Origin: DATMRS01 sp035566015 | GTDB lineage: Bacteria; Pseudomonadota; Alphaproteobacteria; Sphingomonadales; Sphingomonadaceae | DNA length: 9,639 nucleotides | Reading direction: 5' to 3' | NCBI GenBank assembly: GCA_035566015.1 | Contig: DATMRS010000016.1 | Location: forward strand, 1 to 9,639 | Notes under the pieces: model-generated | What the model was told of the DNA's origin: nothing | Databases searched by the model: none | What the model saw: only the letters and a program-made list of their open reading frames with translations | Program-made: the position numbers and the translations under genes | Part shown: piece after piece, positions 1 through 6,935 of the stretch | Numbering within the stretch: the stretch's first letter is position 1 | How the letters are laid out: every line of letters begins with the position of its first letter

Positions 1-158
1 GCGTCATCCACTCGTCCGAGAGCCAGAGCCCCCCGCCAGGCGGCAACCGCATGGCCGATATCTTCGCTCCCCCACGACTCGACTTCTCCCTCCAGACAGG
101 CTGGGTCCAAAACGCCGACGAATACCCATTGCCCGATGAGGCGAACGCCGCCGCCTGA
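1..158 (+). CDS. C-terminal fragment of an unidentified protein
   Basis: An open frame runs from the window edge (first full codon at 3) to a TGA at 156-158 and gives the last 51 residues of a protein that begins outside the window. Third positions are mostly G or C, as in the genes downstream. The tail is polar and proline-rich, contains RLDFSLQTGWVQNADEYP, and ends in an alanine run. No domain or motif in it is recognisable to me, so I give no function. It ends 33 bp before the SDR gene on the same strand and could be the upstream member of the same operon. A non-coding origin cannot be fully excluded for so short a piece. Confidence 0.55.
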   Translation, partial: VIHSSESQSPPPGGNRMADIFAPPRLDFSLQTGWVQNADEYPLPDEANAAA

Positions 159-191
159 CGCACCCGCACTACGAACAGGGGAGGAGTTGAG

Positions 192-956
192 ATGGATCTG
201 GAACTGAAGGACAAGGCCGTCCTGATCTGCGGCGGCGCGCGCGGCATCGGACGCGCCTGCGCCGAAGCCTTCGCACGCGAGGGCGCTCGCATCGCGATCT
301 TCGACTGGGATGCCGAGCAGCTCGCCGAGGCGGAAGCCGCGATCCGGGCAATGGGTGTGGAGGTCTTCACCCAGCAGGTCGACGTTTCGAAGGCCGAGGC
401 GGTCGATGCCGCGCACACGCGCGTGATCGAGACGTTCGGCGCGATCGACGTCGGCTTCAACAATGCCGGCATCGGCTCCGCCTTCCGCGCGATCGAGGAC
501 ACGAGCGAGGAGGATTGGGACCGGGTAATCGCGGTCAACCTGAAGGGCGTCTTCCTGTGCGTGCGCGCGCAGGTGCGGCACATGCGCCAACGCAATCAGG
601 GCGCGATCATCAACACGACATCGAACGTCGCCTTCGTCGGATCGCCCGGCGGCACGCCCTATGTCGCAACCAAGCACGGCATCGTCGGCATCACGCGTTC
701 AGTCGCGCTCGAACTGGCGACGACGGGCGTGCGCATCAATGCCGTCGCGCCGGGGGCGGTGAAGACAACGATCGGCAAAAGGATCGGCACCTTCGTCGAT
801 CCCTTCCCCGACGCGATCATCCGCAAGGGCCTGCCGATCGGGCGCTTCGGCGAGCCGTCCGAAATCGCCGACGCGGTGCTGTGGCTGGCCAGCCCCCGGT
901 CGAGCCTCGCGCTTGGCGAGACGCTCGTCGTCGATGGCGGCTTCCTGGCGCAATAG
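192..956 (+). CDS. Short-chain dehydrogenase/reductase (classical SDR)
   Basis: Encodes a 254-residue classical SDR, the usual family length, expected to be a cytoplasmic NAD(P)-dependent alcohol dehydrogenase or ketone reductase. The dinucleotide-binding glycine motif is C13-GGARGIG; the usual leading Thr is Cys here. The acidic D38 at the end of strand beta-2 favours NAD over NADP by family rules. The NNAG motif is at 90-93. The catalytic tetrad is N116, S144, Y157 and K161 (YVATK). The C-terminal GETLVVDGGF stretch is also typical. The ATG at 192 follows a GGGGAGGAG ribosome-binding site at good spacing. The CMD-like gene follows after 20 bp with its own ribosome-binding site, so the two are probably co-transcribed. 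The substrate cannot be read from sequence; the context suggests an alcohol or ketone of a ring-degradation pathway. Confidence 0.95.
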   Translation: MDLELKDKAVLICGGARGIGRACAEAFAREGARIAIFDWDAEQLAEAEAAIRAMGVEVFTQQVDVSKAEAVDAAHTRVIETFGAIDVGFNNAGIGSAFRAIEDTSEEDWDRVIAVNLKGVFLCVRAQVRHMRQRNQGAIINTTSNVAFVGSPGGTPYVATKHGIVGITRSVALELATTGVRINAVAPGAVKTTIGKRIGTFVDPFPDAIIRKGLPIGRFGEPSEIADAVLWLASPRSSLALGETLVVDGGFLAQ

Positions 957-976
957 CGGCCATCGAGGAGAGAGAG

Positions 977-1549
977 ATGCGAACCGACACCCCCCGCCTG
1001 CCGCCGCTGAAGGATGAGGAACTCGATGCCGAGCAGGAGGCGATTATCGCCCCCTTCCGCAAAGTGGGCGCCGATTTTGCCGTCTCCCGCGCGTTCGTCC
1101 GTCACCCCGCCGCGCTGAAGGCGTTCCGCGTCTGGGCCACCTATGTGATGATCGATCGCAATCCGCTGCCCGAGCGGGAACGCGAGATCGTCGCGCTGCG
1201 CACCGCCTGGCTGGTCAAGGCCGGCTATGTCTGGTCGCGCCACATTCCCTATGGCCGCAAGGCAGGCTTGAGCGAAGCGGAAATGGAAGCGCTCAAGCAC
1301 CCGATCGCCGACCATGGCTGGAGCGCCCCCGACGCCGCCCTGATCGCCATGGCGGACGCGCTCGTCGCCGATTTCTACGTGCCCGACGATATCTGGGTGG
1401 AACTCGCTTCCCATTTCGACGACCGGCAATGCATGGACGCCATCTTCGTCGTCGGCCATTTCGTGATGCTGTCGATGTTCCTGAACACCGCCGGCGTGCC
1501 GATCGACCCCGACGTGACACTCGACCCCGATCTGGACCTGCGCGGCTAG
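977..1549 (+). CDS. Carboxymuconolactone decarboxylase/AhpD-fold family protein
   Basis: Encodes a 190-residue protein of the carboxymuconolactone decarboxylase (CMD)/AhpD-like helical fold. What shows this is the block ERERExVALRTAWLV followed by YVWSRH (84-89) and the GLSEAEMEAL helix, in the order typical of the family. AhpD-type members have a CxxC redox pair in the segment that here reads GYVWSRHIPYG, and this protein has no cysteine there, so a peroxidase or disulfide-reductase role is unlikely. The residues left for chemistry are E70, Y84 and H89. Family members of this kind often sit in aromatic and steroid catabolic clusters, where their reaction is usually unproven. The start at 977 is set by GAGGAGAG just upstream. 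It lies 20 bp after the SDR gene and is followed by a hairpin repeat, probably the end of this transcription unit. Confidence 0.88.
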   Translation: MRTDTPRLPPLKDEELDAEQEAIIAPFRKVGADFAVSRAFVRHPAALKAFRVWATYVMIDRNPLPEREREIVALRTAWLVKAGYVWSRHIPYGRKAGLSEAEMEALKHPIADHGWSAPDAALIAMADALVADFYVPDDIWVELASHFDDRQCMDAIFVVGHFVMLSMFLNTAGVPIDPDVTLDPDLDLRG

Positions 1550-1570
1550 GACAAACCAGCCACCACTTAT

Positions 1571-1600
1571 CGTCATTCCGGCGAAAGCCGGAATCCATGG
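1571..1600 (+). repeat. REP-like intergenic palindrome with GAAA loop
   Basis: A perfect 8-bp inverted repeat at 1575-1594 (ATTCCGGC, loop GAAA, GCCGGAAT), flanked by CGTC on the left and CCATGG on the right. It starts 22 bp after the CMD-like stop codon. Dispersed intergenic elements of this form are common in proteobacterial genomes. Read on the minus strand it yields the peptide SMDSGFRRNDD, a familiar spurious translation of such repeats. There is no T run after the stem, so it is not a canonical Rho-independent terminator, but it could stabilise the 3' end of the mRNA. It is the only copy I found in the window. Confidence 0.7.
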
Positions 1601-1688
1601 ACGGCGGCTCGCTTAACAACGAAGCGAATCGAGCCCATGCGCCCTGACTTTCGTCCGGGTGACGAGGAGGAACATCTCCCGCGATCCT

Positions 1689-1722
1689 GCCTGTGGCGAA
1701 CGAGCACAGGCTCCGCTAGATT
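1689..1722 (+). promoter_or_regulatory. Inverted repeat and possible -10 upstream of the SnoaL-like operon
   Basis: A perfect 7-bp inverted repeat, GCCTGTG, 9-nt spacer, CACAGGC (1689-1711), lies in the gap before the three SnoaL-like genes. A possible -10 box, TAGATT (1717-1722), follows directly, about 50 bp upstream of the first start codon. No good -35 is visible at 17 bp. The arrangement could be an operator beside a promoter or an mRNA leader hairpin. I saw nothing else of note in the 225-bp gap at 1550-1774 besides this and the REP-like repeat. Confidence 0.3.
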
Positions 1723-1774
1723 GTCCCAAATGCGCGAGTCCGCCGCGATCCGCGCTGTAGGGAGGGGGACAGAT

Positions 1775-2314
1775 ATGATCCGATGGCTTCTGGCGGCCCT
1801 GTTGGCCGCCGCGCCCATGATGGCGGCGGCGCAGACCGGCGCGCGCAGCTTCGACACACGGTTGCAGCACGTCGAGGACGAACTCGCCATCCGGCGCATC
1901 CTGATCGATTATGCGGCCTTCCTCGACGGGCGCGATTATGCCAGCTACGCGGCCCTGTTCACCGCCGATGGCGAGTGGGCCAATGGAGCGGGCAGCCACA
2001 AGGGCCGCGACGCGATCCGGGCGATGCTGGAAAGCACGCTCGGCCCGGCGGGCGCGCCCAATCGATCGAACTATCATATCATCAGCAATCCGCGGATCGA
2101 CATTGACGGCGATCGCGCCACCGCCACCTCGCGCTATCTTTTCGTGATGCGCGGCCCGAACGGGCAGCCCGTGCCCTCGCTCGCCGGAATCTATCGCGAC
2201 GAACTTGTCCGCCAGAATGGCGCCTGGAAGATCAAGCGTCGTGTCGCCGACGACATCATGCCCACGCCCGAGGAATGGAAGAAGATCGTCCCCACGCCGC
2301 AGGGTGCGAAATGA
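1775..2314 (+). CDS. Exported SnoaL-like (NTF2-fold) protein, copy 1
   Basis: Encodes 179 residues: a Sec signal peptide (MIRWLLAALLAAAPMMAAA, likely cleaved before Q20) followed by one SnoaL-like/NTF2-fold domain at about 28-165. Family hallmarks are the first helix LAIRRILIDYAAFLDGRDY, then YAALFTADGEW, and the C-terminal strands AGIYRDELVRQNGAWKIKRR. Y46, D51 and H101 sit where SnoaL-fold dehydratases such as bile-acid 7-alpha-dehydratase keep Tyr, Asp (five residues on) and His, so a dehydratase or isomerase role is possible but unproven. Expected location is the periplasm. The ATG at 1775 follows GGGAGGGGG, and the signal peptide begins exactly there; an upstream in-frame ATG at 1637 would bury it behind a charged extension. 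Its TGA overlaps the ATG of copy 2 (ATGA), implying coupled translation. Confidence 0.88.
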   Translation: MIRWLLAALLAAAPMMAAAQTGARSFDTRLQHVEDELAIRRILIDYAAFLDGRDYASYAALFTADGEWANGAGSHKGRDAIRAMLESTLGPAGAPNRSNYHIISNPRIDIDGDRATATSRYLFVMRGPNGQPVPSLAGIYRDELVRQNGAWKIKRRVADDIMPTPEEWKKIVPTPQGAK

Positions 2315-2871
2315 GGCGCGCTATGTTGCCGCTCGCGCTGTTGCTCGCGGCCGCGCTGCCGGCGCACGCGACAGCCCAGCCGACACGCCCCGGCCTCTCA
2401 GCCGAGCAGCGCCTCCAGCGCGTCGAGGATGAGCTTGCGATACGCCGCCTCCTGATCGACTATGCCTGGACGCAGGATGCGCGGGACTATCCGGCCTATG
2501 CCGCGCTGTTCGCGAAGAATGGCGAGTGGATCAACGGCTCGATCGTCCGCAAGGGGCCGGAAGAGATAGAGAAGATGCTTGTCGGCATTTACGGCCCGCC
2601 GCCGCCCGGCTTCGTCAACCGCGAGAGCTTCCACATCAGCACCAATATCGAGATTCATGTCGATGGCGATCGCGCCACGGCCACCTCGCGCCACCTGCTG
2701 TTCATGCGCGGCCCCGACGGACGCCCTCAGCCCGCCCTCGCCGGCCGCTATGAGGACGAGTTGATCCGCGAGGACGGGAAATGGAAGTTCCTGCGCCGGG
2801 TAGATCATCCCATCATGCCCACCGCCGAGGAATGGGGGAAGATGATGCAGGCCCGGAAACCCAAATCATGA
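2311..2871 (+). CDS. Exported SnoaL-like (NTF2-fold) protein, copy 2
   Basis: Encodes 186 residues, with a signal peptide (MRRAMLPLALLLAAALPAHATA, cleavage near 20-22) and one SnoaL-like domain. It is a close paralogue of copy 1: both share RLQ-VEDELAIRR-LIDYA, YAALF, GEW-NG, VDGDRATATSR (IDGDRATATSR in copy 1), FMRGP-G-P (VMRGP in copy 1), DEL-R, and IMPT-EEW near the end, more than half of aligned residues by eye. The putative active-site residues are Y51, D56 and H108. The start at 2311 lies inside the ATGA overlap with copy 1; a longer in-frame start at 2275 would place charged residues before the signal peptide. The stop again overlaps the next start (ATGA at 2868-2871). The function is unknown, probably a periplasmic small-molecule dehydratase/isomerase or binding protein. 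Confidence 0.87.
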   Translation: MRRAMLPLALLLAAALPAHATAQPTRPGLSAEQRLQRVEDELAIRRLLIDYAWTQDARDYPAYAALFAKNGEWINGSIVRKGPEEIEKMLVGIYGPPPPGFVNRESFHISTNIEIHVDGDRATATSRHLLFMRGPDGRPQPALAGRYEDELIREDGKWKFLRRVDHPIMPTAEEWGKMMQARKPKS

Positions 2872-3380
2872 TCCGCCGCACCGGCACGATCGCGGCGCTT
2901 GCCGTTTGTCTGGCGAGCGCGGCCCCCGCCGCCGCGCAGCGCAACGAGGCCGCCGATCGTGCGGCGATTCATGCGCTGCTGGTCGCCTATGGCGCGACGC
3001 TCGACGCGCGTGACTTCAATGGCTTCAGCAAGCTGTTCGGAAAGGACGGCGTCTATGTGGCCGGCGGCGGCAAGGCCGCGACAGGTCCCGAGGCGGGCGC
3101 GATGATGCGCAAGGTGTTCGCCGCCAACGCGCACGGCTTTCGTCAGCCCAATTTCCATCTTTTCTACAATGAGGTCGTGACCTTCGACGGGCCGGATCGC
3201 GCGCATGCGACCTCCATGTCGCTCTACATGGTGCCCGACGACAATAATCGCCCGGTGGCCGCGATGGCGGCGCGCTATGAGGACCAGTTGGTGCGCGAGG
3301 ACGGCCATTGGCGTTTCGCCCGGCGCACCGTCAAGGCGATTACCAACGGGCCGCCTGCGCCTGCGAAATCAGCGCGTTAG
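2868..3380 (+). CDS. Exported SnoaL-like (NTF2-fold) protein, copy 3 (diverged)
   Basis: Encodes 170 residues with a signal peptide (MIRRTGTIAALAVCLASA, then APAAA, cleavage before Q24) and one SnoaL-like domain. It is clearly related to copies 1 and 2 in layout (AIHALLVAYGATLDARDF, F96-H97, AARYEDQLVREDGHWRFARR) but much more diverged, and it lacks the conserved IMPT-EEW tail. The Tyr, Asp and His positions are kept as Y41, D46 and H97. It is coupled to copy 2 by an ATGA overlap. Its TAG stop lies 12 bp inside the convergent BVMO gene, so the two 3' ends overlap and no separate terminator fits between them. It is predicted to be periplasmic; the reaction is unknown. Confidence 0.86.
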   Translation: MIRRTGTIAALAVCLASAAPAAAQRNEAADRAAIHALLVAYGATLDARDFNGFSKLFGKDGVYVAGGGKAATGPEAGAMMRKVFAANAHGFRQPNFHLFYNEVVTFDGPDRAHATSMSLYMVPDDNNRPVAAMAARYEDQLVREDGHWRFARRTVKAITNGPPAPAKSAR

Positions 3381-4988
3381 CCTGAACCCCGCATAACCGG
3401 CATCCGCCACCTCGGCGCATTTTTCGCGGAAGGCGGCGTGGCCGCCCAGCCACAGCAGGAAACGACGCGGCTTGCCCGGGACGTTCGAGCCGAACTGCCA
3501 CGAATCGGCCTGTTCGAAGATCGACCCCGCCACCTTCGCCTGCGTATCCTGCCCCCACGCCTCCTCGGCTTCCTCGCTGGGTTCGATCGCCTTGATCCCG
3601 TTCCTTTCGAGAAAGGCAATGCAATCGGCGATCCATTCGACATCATGCTCGATCGAGACGGGCACGTTGGTCGATAGTGCCGGATTGCACGGGCCGTTGA
3701 CGGTCAGCAGGTTGGGAAAGCCCGCGAAGGCGAGGCCAAGATAGGCACGCGGCCCCTCCGCCAGCCGATCGGCGAGGCGAAGGCCGTCACGGCCGCGAAT
3801 ATCCATCGCCCGGAACGATCCGGTGACGGCGTCATAACCAGTCGCAAAGACGATCACGTCGAGCGGATAGTCCACCCCGCCCGCGCAAATGCCCGTCGGC
3901 GTGATCTTCGTAATCGGGTTCTTCTTCACGTCCACGACATGGACGTGCGGCAGGTTGAACGTCTCATAATAATGCGTGTCGAGCGCGACGCGCTTCGCGC
4001 CGACGGGATAGCCCTTCGGCGCCAGCGTCTCGGCCGTCGCCGGGTCCTTGACTATCTGGCGCACCTTGTCCCGAAAGAAATTGGCGGCGAAGTCGTTCGA
4101 CTTCATGTTGCTGTAGACGTCCTTGAACACCTGCAGCACACGGACGCCGCCACGCTCCCAAGCCTCCTCGTACAGCCGGCGCGCCTCACCCTCGTCCACC
4201 TCGTCGAGATCGAGCGTCGGCGGATCGTAAGGCATGCCGCCCCGCGAGCTTTTCGCCTTGCGCCAGATCGCGGCATAGTCCGCCTTCACCGCCGACACGA
4301 AGCCGGGATCAAGCGGATGGTTGCGCGCCGGCATGATATAGGCCGGCGTCCGCTGGAAGACGGTCAGGTCGGCGGCCTGCCGGGCGATGACCGGAATGGC
4401 CTGCGTCCCCGTCGATCCGGTGCCGATCACACCGACGCGCTTTCCGCTGAGATCGACGCCCTCCCTCGGCCACCGCCCGGTATGATACCAGTCGCCCCTG
4501 AAGTCCCCGAGCCCGGGGATGGTCGGGACATTGGCCGTCGTCAGGCCGCCGATCGCGGTGACGAGATAGCGCGCCTCTGCCGTATCGCCCGCTTCGGTTC
4601 GGATCGTCCAGCGGCGAGAGTCCTCGTTATAATGCGCCGCCACGACGCGCGCGTTGAACCGGATGTCCCGCCGCAGATCGAGCCGGTCCGCCACGAAGTT
4701 CAGATAGCGTTCGATCTCCGGCTGGCCGGGAAACCGTTCGGACCAGGTCCATTCCTGCAAAAGCTCGTCGGAGAAGGAATAGCAGTAGAAATAGCTTTCG
4801 GAATCGCAGCGCGCGCCCGGATAGCGATTCCAGTACCACGCCCCGCCTACGCCCTCGCCTGCTTCAAAAACGCCACAGGTGAGGCCGAGTTCGCGCAGCT
4901 TGTGGAGCATATAGAGCCCCGCGAAGCCAGCGCCGACGACGACGGCGTCGAACGTCTCCGTCCTTTTATCCTTGGGAAGCTCCGCCAT
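3369..4988 (-). CDS. Flavin-dependent Baeyer-Villiger monooxygenase (cyclohexanone-monooxygenase type)
   Basis: Encodes a 539-residue type I Baeyer-Villiger monooxygenase, the usual length for the cyclohexanone/cyclopentanone monooxygenase group. It is expected to use FAD, NADPH and O2 to turn a ketone into an ester or lactone in the cytoplasm. Features in order: FAD-binding GAGFAG (19-24); GVGGAWYWNRYPGARCD (46-62) with the conserved Asp; the BVMO fingerprint F163-RGDWYHTGRWP (163-174); NADPH-binding GTGSTG (189-194); R333 in the GAKRV segment, aligned with the active-site arginine of the family; and the FATGY motif (381-385). It starts 15 bp after the stop of the longer BVMO gene and has no strong ribosome-binding site, so it is probably the last gene of the cupin-BVMO-BVMO operon and may depend on translation of its neighbour. 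The ketone substrate is not predictable. Confidence 0.94.
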   Translation of the reverse strand: MAELPKDKRTETFDAVVVGAGFAGLYMLHKLRELGLTCGVFEAGEGVGGAWYWNRYPGARCDSESYFYCYSFSDELLQEWTWSERFPGQPEIERYLNFVADRLDLRRDIRFNARVVAAHYNEDSRRWTIRTEAGDTAEARYLVTAIGGLTTANVPTIPGLGDFRGDWYHTGRWPREGVDLSGKRVGVIGTGSTGTQAIPVIARQAADLTVFQRTPAYIMPARNHPLDPGFVSAVKADYAAIWRKAKSSRGGMPYDPPTLDLDEVDEGEARRLYEEAWERGGVRVLQVFKDVYSNMKSNDFAANFFRDKVRQIVKDPATAETLAPKGYPVGAKRVALDTHYYETFNLPHVHVVDVKKNPITKITPTGICAGGVDYPLDVIVFATGYDAVTGSFRAMDIRGRDGLRLADRLAEGPRAYLGLAFAGFPNLLTVNGPCNPALSTNVPVSIEHDVEWIADCIAFLERNGIKAIEPSEEAEEAWGQDTQAKVAGSIFEQADSWQFGSNVPGKPRRFLLWLGGHAAFREKCAEVADAGYAGFRLTR

Positions 4989-5003
4989 TTCGCTGCCCGG
5001 TTA

Positions 5004-6935
5004 TCAGTGGATTTCCAGATCGGCGAAATCGGGATGAAGCAGAAAGTCCCTCACCTCATAGCCGGTGAACGGAATTTGCGAGGCGGTCCGTCCATGTTTC
5101 GTCCACCAATAATTGTGCGCTCGCGGATCGGCCCAGACCTTCTTGGCATTGAGTTCATCGACCAGCCGATTGTAGCGCCAATAGGCGTCCTCCTTCACTT
5201 CGATCGACCGCTTCTCGTCGAGGATCAGCCGCTCGATGCACTGCATGGCATAGACCATGGTCATTTCGTGGAACTGGGCGACGGGCAGGCCGCCATTCGT
5301 ATTCGGTCCATAAAGCGCCCACAGGTTCGGGAAGCCCGGCATCATGCAGCCCAGATAAGCCCGTGCGCCATCTTCCGCCCACAACTGCTCGATCGTCTTG
5401 CCGTCCCGGCCGGTGATCGTCATCGGATACAGGAAATCATTAGCGCGGAATCCGGTCGCGTAGATAATCACGTCGACATCGTGCTGGCTGCCGTCTCCCG
5501 CCTCGATGCCGGTGCGATTGATCCGCCGGATGCCATCCGTCACCAGCGTGACATTGTCGCTCTGAAGTGCGTCCAATATGCAATATTCAGGATCGACGAC
5601 AACCGGCCGCGCGGACCAGGCGGGATGGTTCGGCGTCATGATCGCGACGAGATTGGGGTCCTTGAGCTTGCTCTTCAGGAAGTCGATGCTCCGGTCGCGC
5701 GCCGCCTTGTTCGCTTCGCTTACCGAATAGGGATCGTCGAAGTCGGGATCGATATCGAACATTTTGGCGAGATCGGGCCCGGACCCATAGAAACTCTTGA
5801 AACGCATGAAGTTCGTATGGAACGGCAGATTCCGGTCCAGCCACAGAAGTTGTGGCGGAGACGGCGACAGATAGCCGGGCACCGGGAAGAGCCATTGCGG
5901 CGTGCGCTGGAACACGGTGATATGACCCGCCTCGCGTGCCAGTTCGGGGATCAACTGATAGCCGGTGCACCCGGTGCCGATCACCGCGATGCGCTTCCCC
6001 TTGAGGTCCACGCACTCGGGCCAGCGGGCGGTGTGCCATGATTGCCCCTCGAACGCCGCCATGCCCTCGATCTCGGGCATATTCGGCCGATTGAGGAAGC
6101 CGACGCCGGTGATAACCGCGTGCGAGCGCAGTGTACGTTCGCCCTCTGGGCCATCGACGCGGATGTCCCACATCGCCGCCTCGTCGTCCCAGACGAGCGA
6201 ACGCACCTCGGTATTGAAAATGATATCGCCCCGCAGATCGAATTCGTCGGCGACCCAGTCATAATATTTCTGGTTCTCGACGTGCGTGCCGTAAAGATAG
6301 GGACAGGGGAAATCGACACCGAACAGGTTCGTATAGGACCGGCTTGGCGTATCGACGCGGGCGCCCGGATAGCGGTTTTCGTACCAGGTGCCGCCCACCC
6401 CCGAATTTTTCTCGATTACCTGATAATGGATGCCGGCCCGTTTGAGCTGCACGGCGGCGTTGAGCCCGCCCATGCCCGCACCTATAACCGATACGGTAAA
6501 ATTCTCAAGCTTCTTGGGATCGGGCTCCGCCTGCCATTCGAGCGATCGCGCCCATGGTTCGAGCGCGCTCTCCTCGATCATGAGGTCGAGCGCTTCCTTC
6601 TTGATGGGATGGCCGACCACCATGCTCATGCTCTCGGGCAGCCGTTCCCACGGCCCATAGCCGATCCGGCCGGCGCCGGCATCGCGATAGCCCTTCAGGA
6701 AATCGACGGCGTTGCGCCGCAGCATCGCGACGTCGGCCGGGCTTGCGGGTTCGGCCGTTTCCACGCGGCCCATCCGCACCGTCTTCAGCTTCATCGCCTT
6801 GATCTCGGGATCGCCGGTGAGCTGATAGAGCAGGCCGCGCAGGACCATCGGGTCCGCATATTCAATCGCGTCTTCAATCGCCTCGTCGCTCGCTTCAAGC
6901 AACTCGGGCCGCTCGGGCGCGTCAATCGTCGCCAT
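5004..6935 (-). CDS. Long Baeyer-Villiger monooxygenase with N-terminal extension (4-hydroxyacetophenone-monooxygenase type)
   Basis: Encodes a 643-residue type I BVMO with about 140 extra residues before the first Rossmann motif. That length and extension match 4-hydroxyacetophenone monooxygenase (about 640 residues), which converts aryl ketones to phenyl esters. Motifs: GAGMGG (152-157); GVGGTWYENRYPGARVD (179-195); BVMO fingerprint F295-EGQSWHTARWP (295-306); GTGCTG (320-325); R443 in the WSARP segment, matching the family's active-site arginine; and YATGF (492-496). The helical N-terminal region (roughly 15-130) has no motif I can name. The start is set at 6935 because AGGAAGG lies just upstream; an in-frame ATG at 6965 lacks this support. 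It sits between the cupin (149 bp upstream) and the shorter BVMO (15 bp downstream). The aryl-ketone preference is inferred from architecture only. Confidence 0.93.
   Translation of the reverse strand: MATIDAPERPELLEASDEAIEDAIEYADPMVLRGLLYQLTGDPEIKAMKLKTVRMGRVETAEPASPADVAMLRRNAVDFLKGYRDAGAGRIGYGPWERLPESMSMVVGHPIKKEALDLMIEESALEPWARSLEWQAEPDPKKLENFTVSVIGAGMGGLNAAVQLKRAGIHYQVIEKNSGVGGTWYENRYPGARVDTPSRSYTNLFGVDFPCPYLYGTHVENQKYYDWVADEFDLRGDIIFNTEVRSLVWDDEAAMWDIRVDGPEGERTLRSHAVITGVGFLNRPNMPEIEGMAAFEGQSWHTARWPECVDLKGKRIAVIGTGCTGYQLIPELAREAGHITVFQRTPQWLFPVPGYLSPSPPQLLWLDRNLPFHTNFMRFKSFYGSGPDLAKMFDIDPDFDDPYSVSEANKAARDRSIDFLKSKLKDPNLVAIMTPNHPAWSARPVVVDPEYCILDALQSDNVTLVTDGIRRINRTGIEAGDGSQHDVDVIIYATGFRANDFLYPMTITGRDGKTIEQLWAEDGARAYLGCMMPGFPNLWALYGPNTNGGLPVAQFHEMTMVYAMQCIERLILDEKRSIEVKEDAYWRYNRLVDELNAKKVWADPRAHNYWWTKHGRTASQIPFTGYEVRDFLLHPDFADLEIH

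Noticed and set aside
515..1549. Longer 344-residue version of the CMD-like protein starting inside the SDR gene
   Set aside because: The extra N-terminus is an Arg/Ala-rich frame-shadow of the SDR gene. The real start at 977 has a good ribosome-binding site and begins the conserved domain.
1573..1619. Small minus-strand ORF beginning MLSEPPSMDSGFRRNDD
   Set aside because: The peptide is a translation of the REP-like repeat, a common spurious call, and the frame continues only as antisense to the CMD-like gene.
1637..1774. Upstream extension of the first SnoaL-like gene
   Set aside because: It would place 46 charged residues before a clean signal peptide. The strong GGGAGGGGG ribosome-binding site supports 1775.
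3939..6041. 700-codon open frame on the plus strand opposite the BVMO genes
   Set aside because: It is antisense to two genes with clear flavin, NADPH and BVMO motifs. Long open antisense frames are expected from GC-biased third positions, and its translation is Arg/Asp/Ile-rich with no domain.
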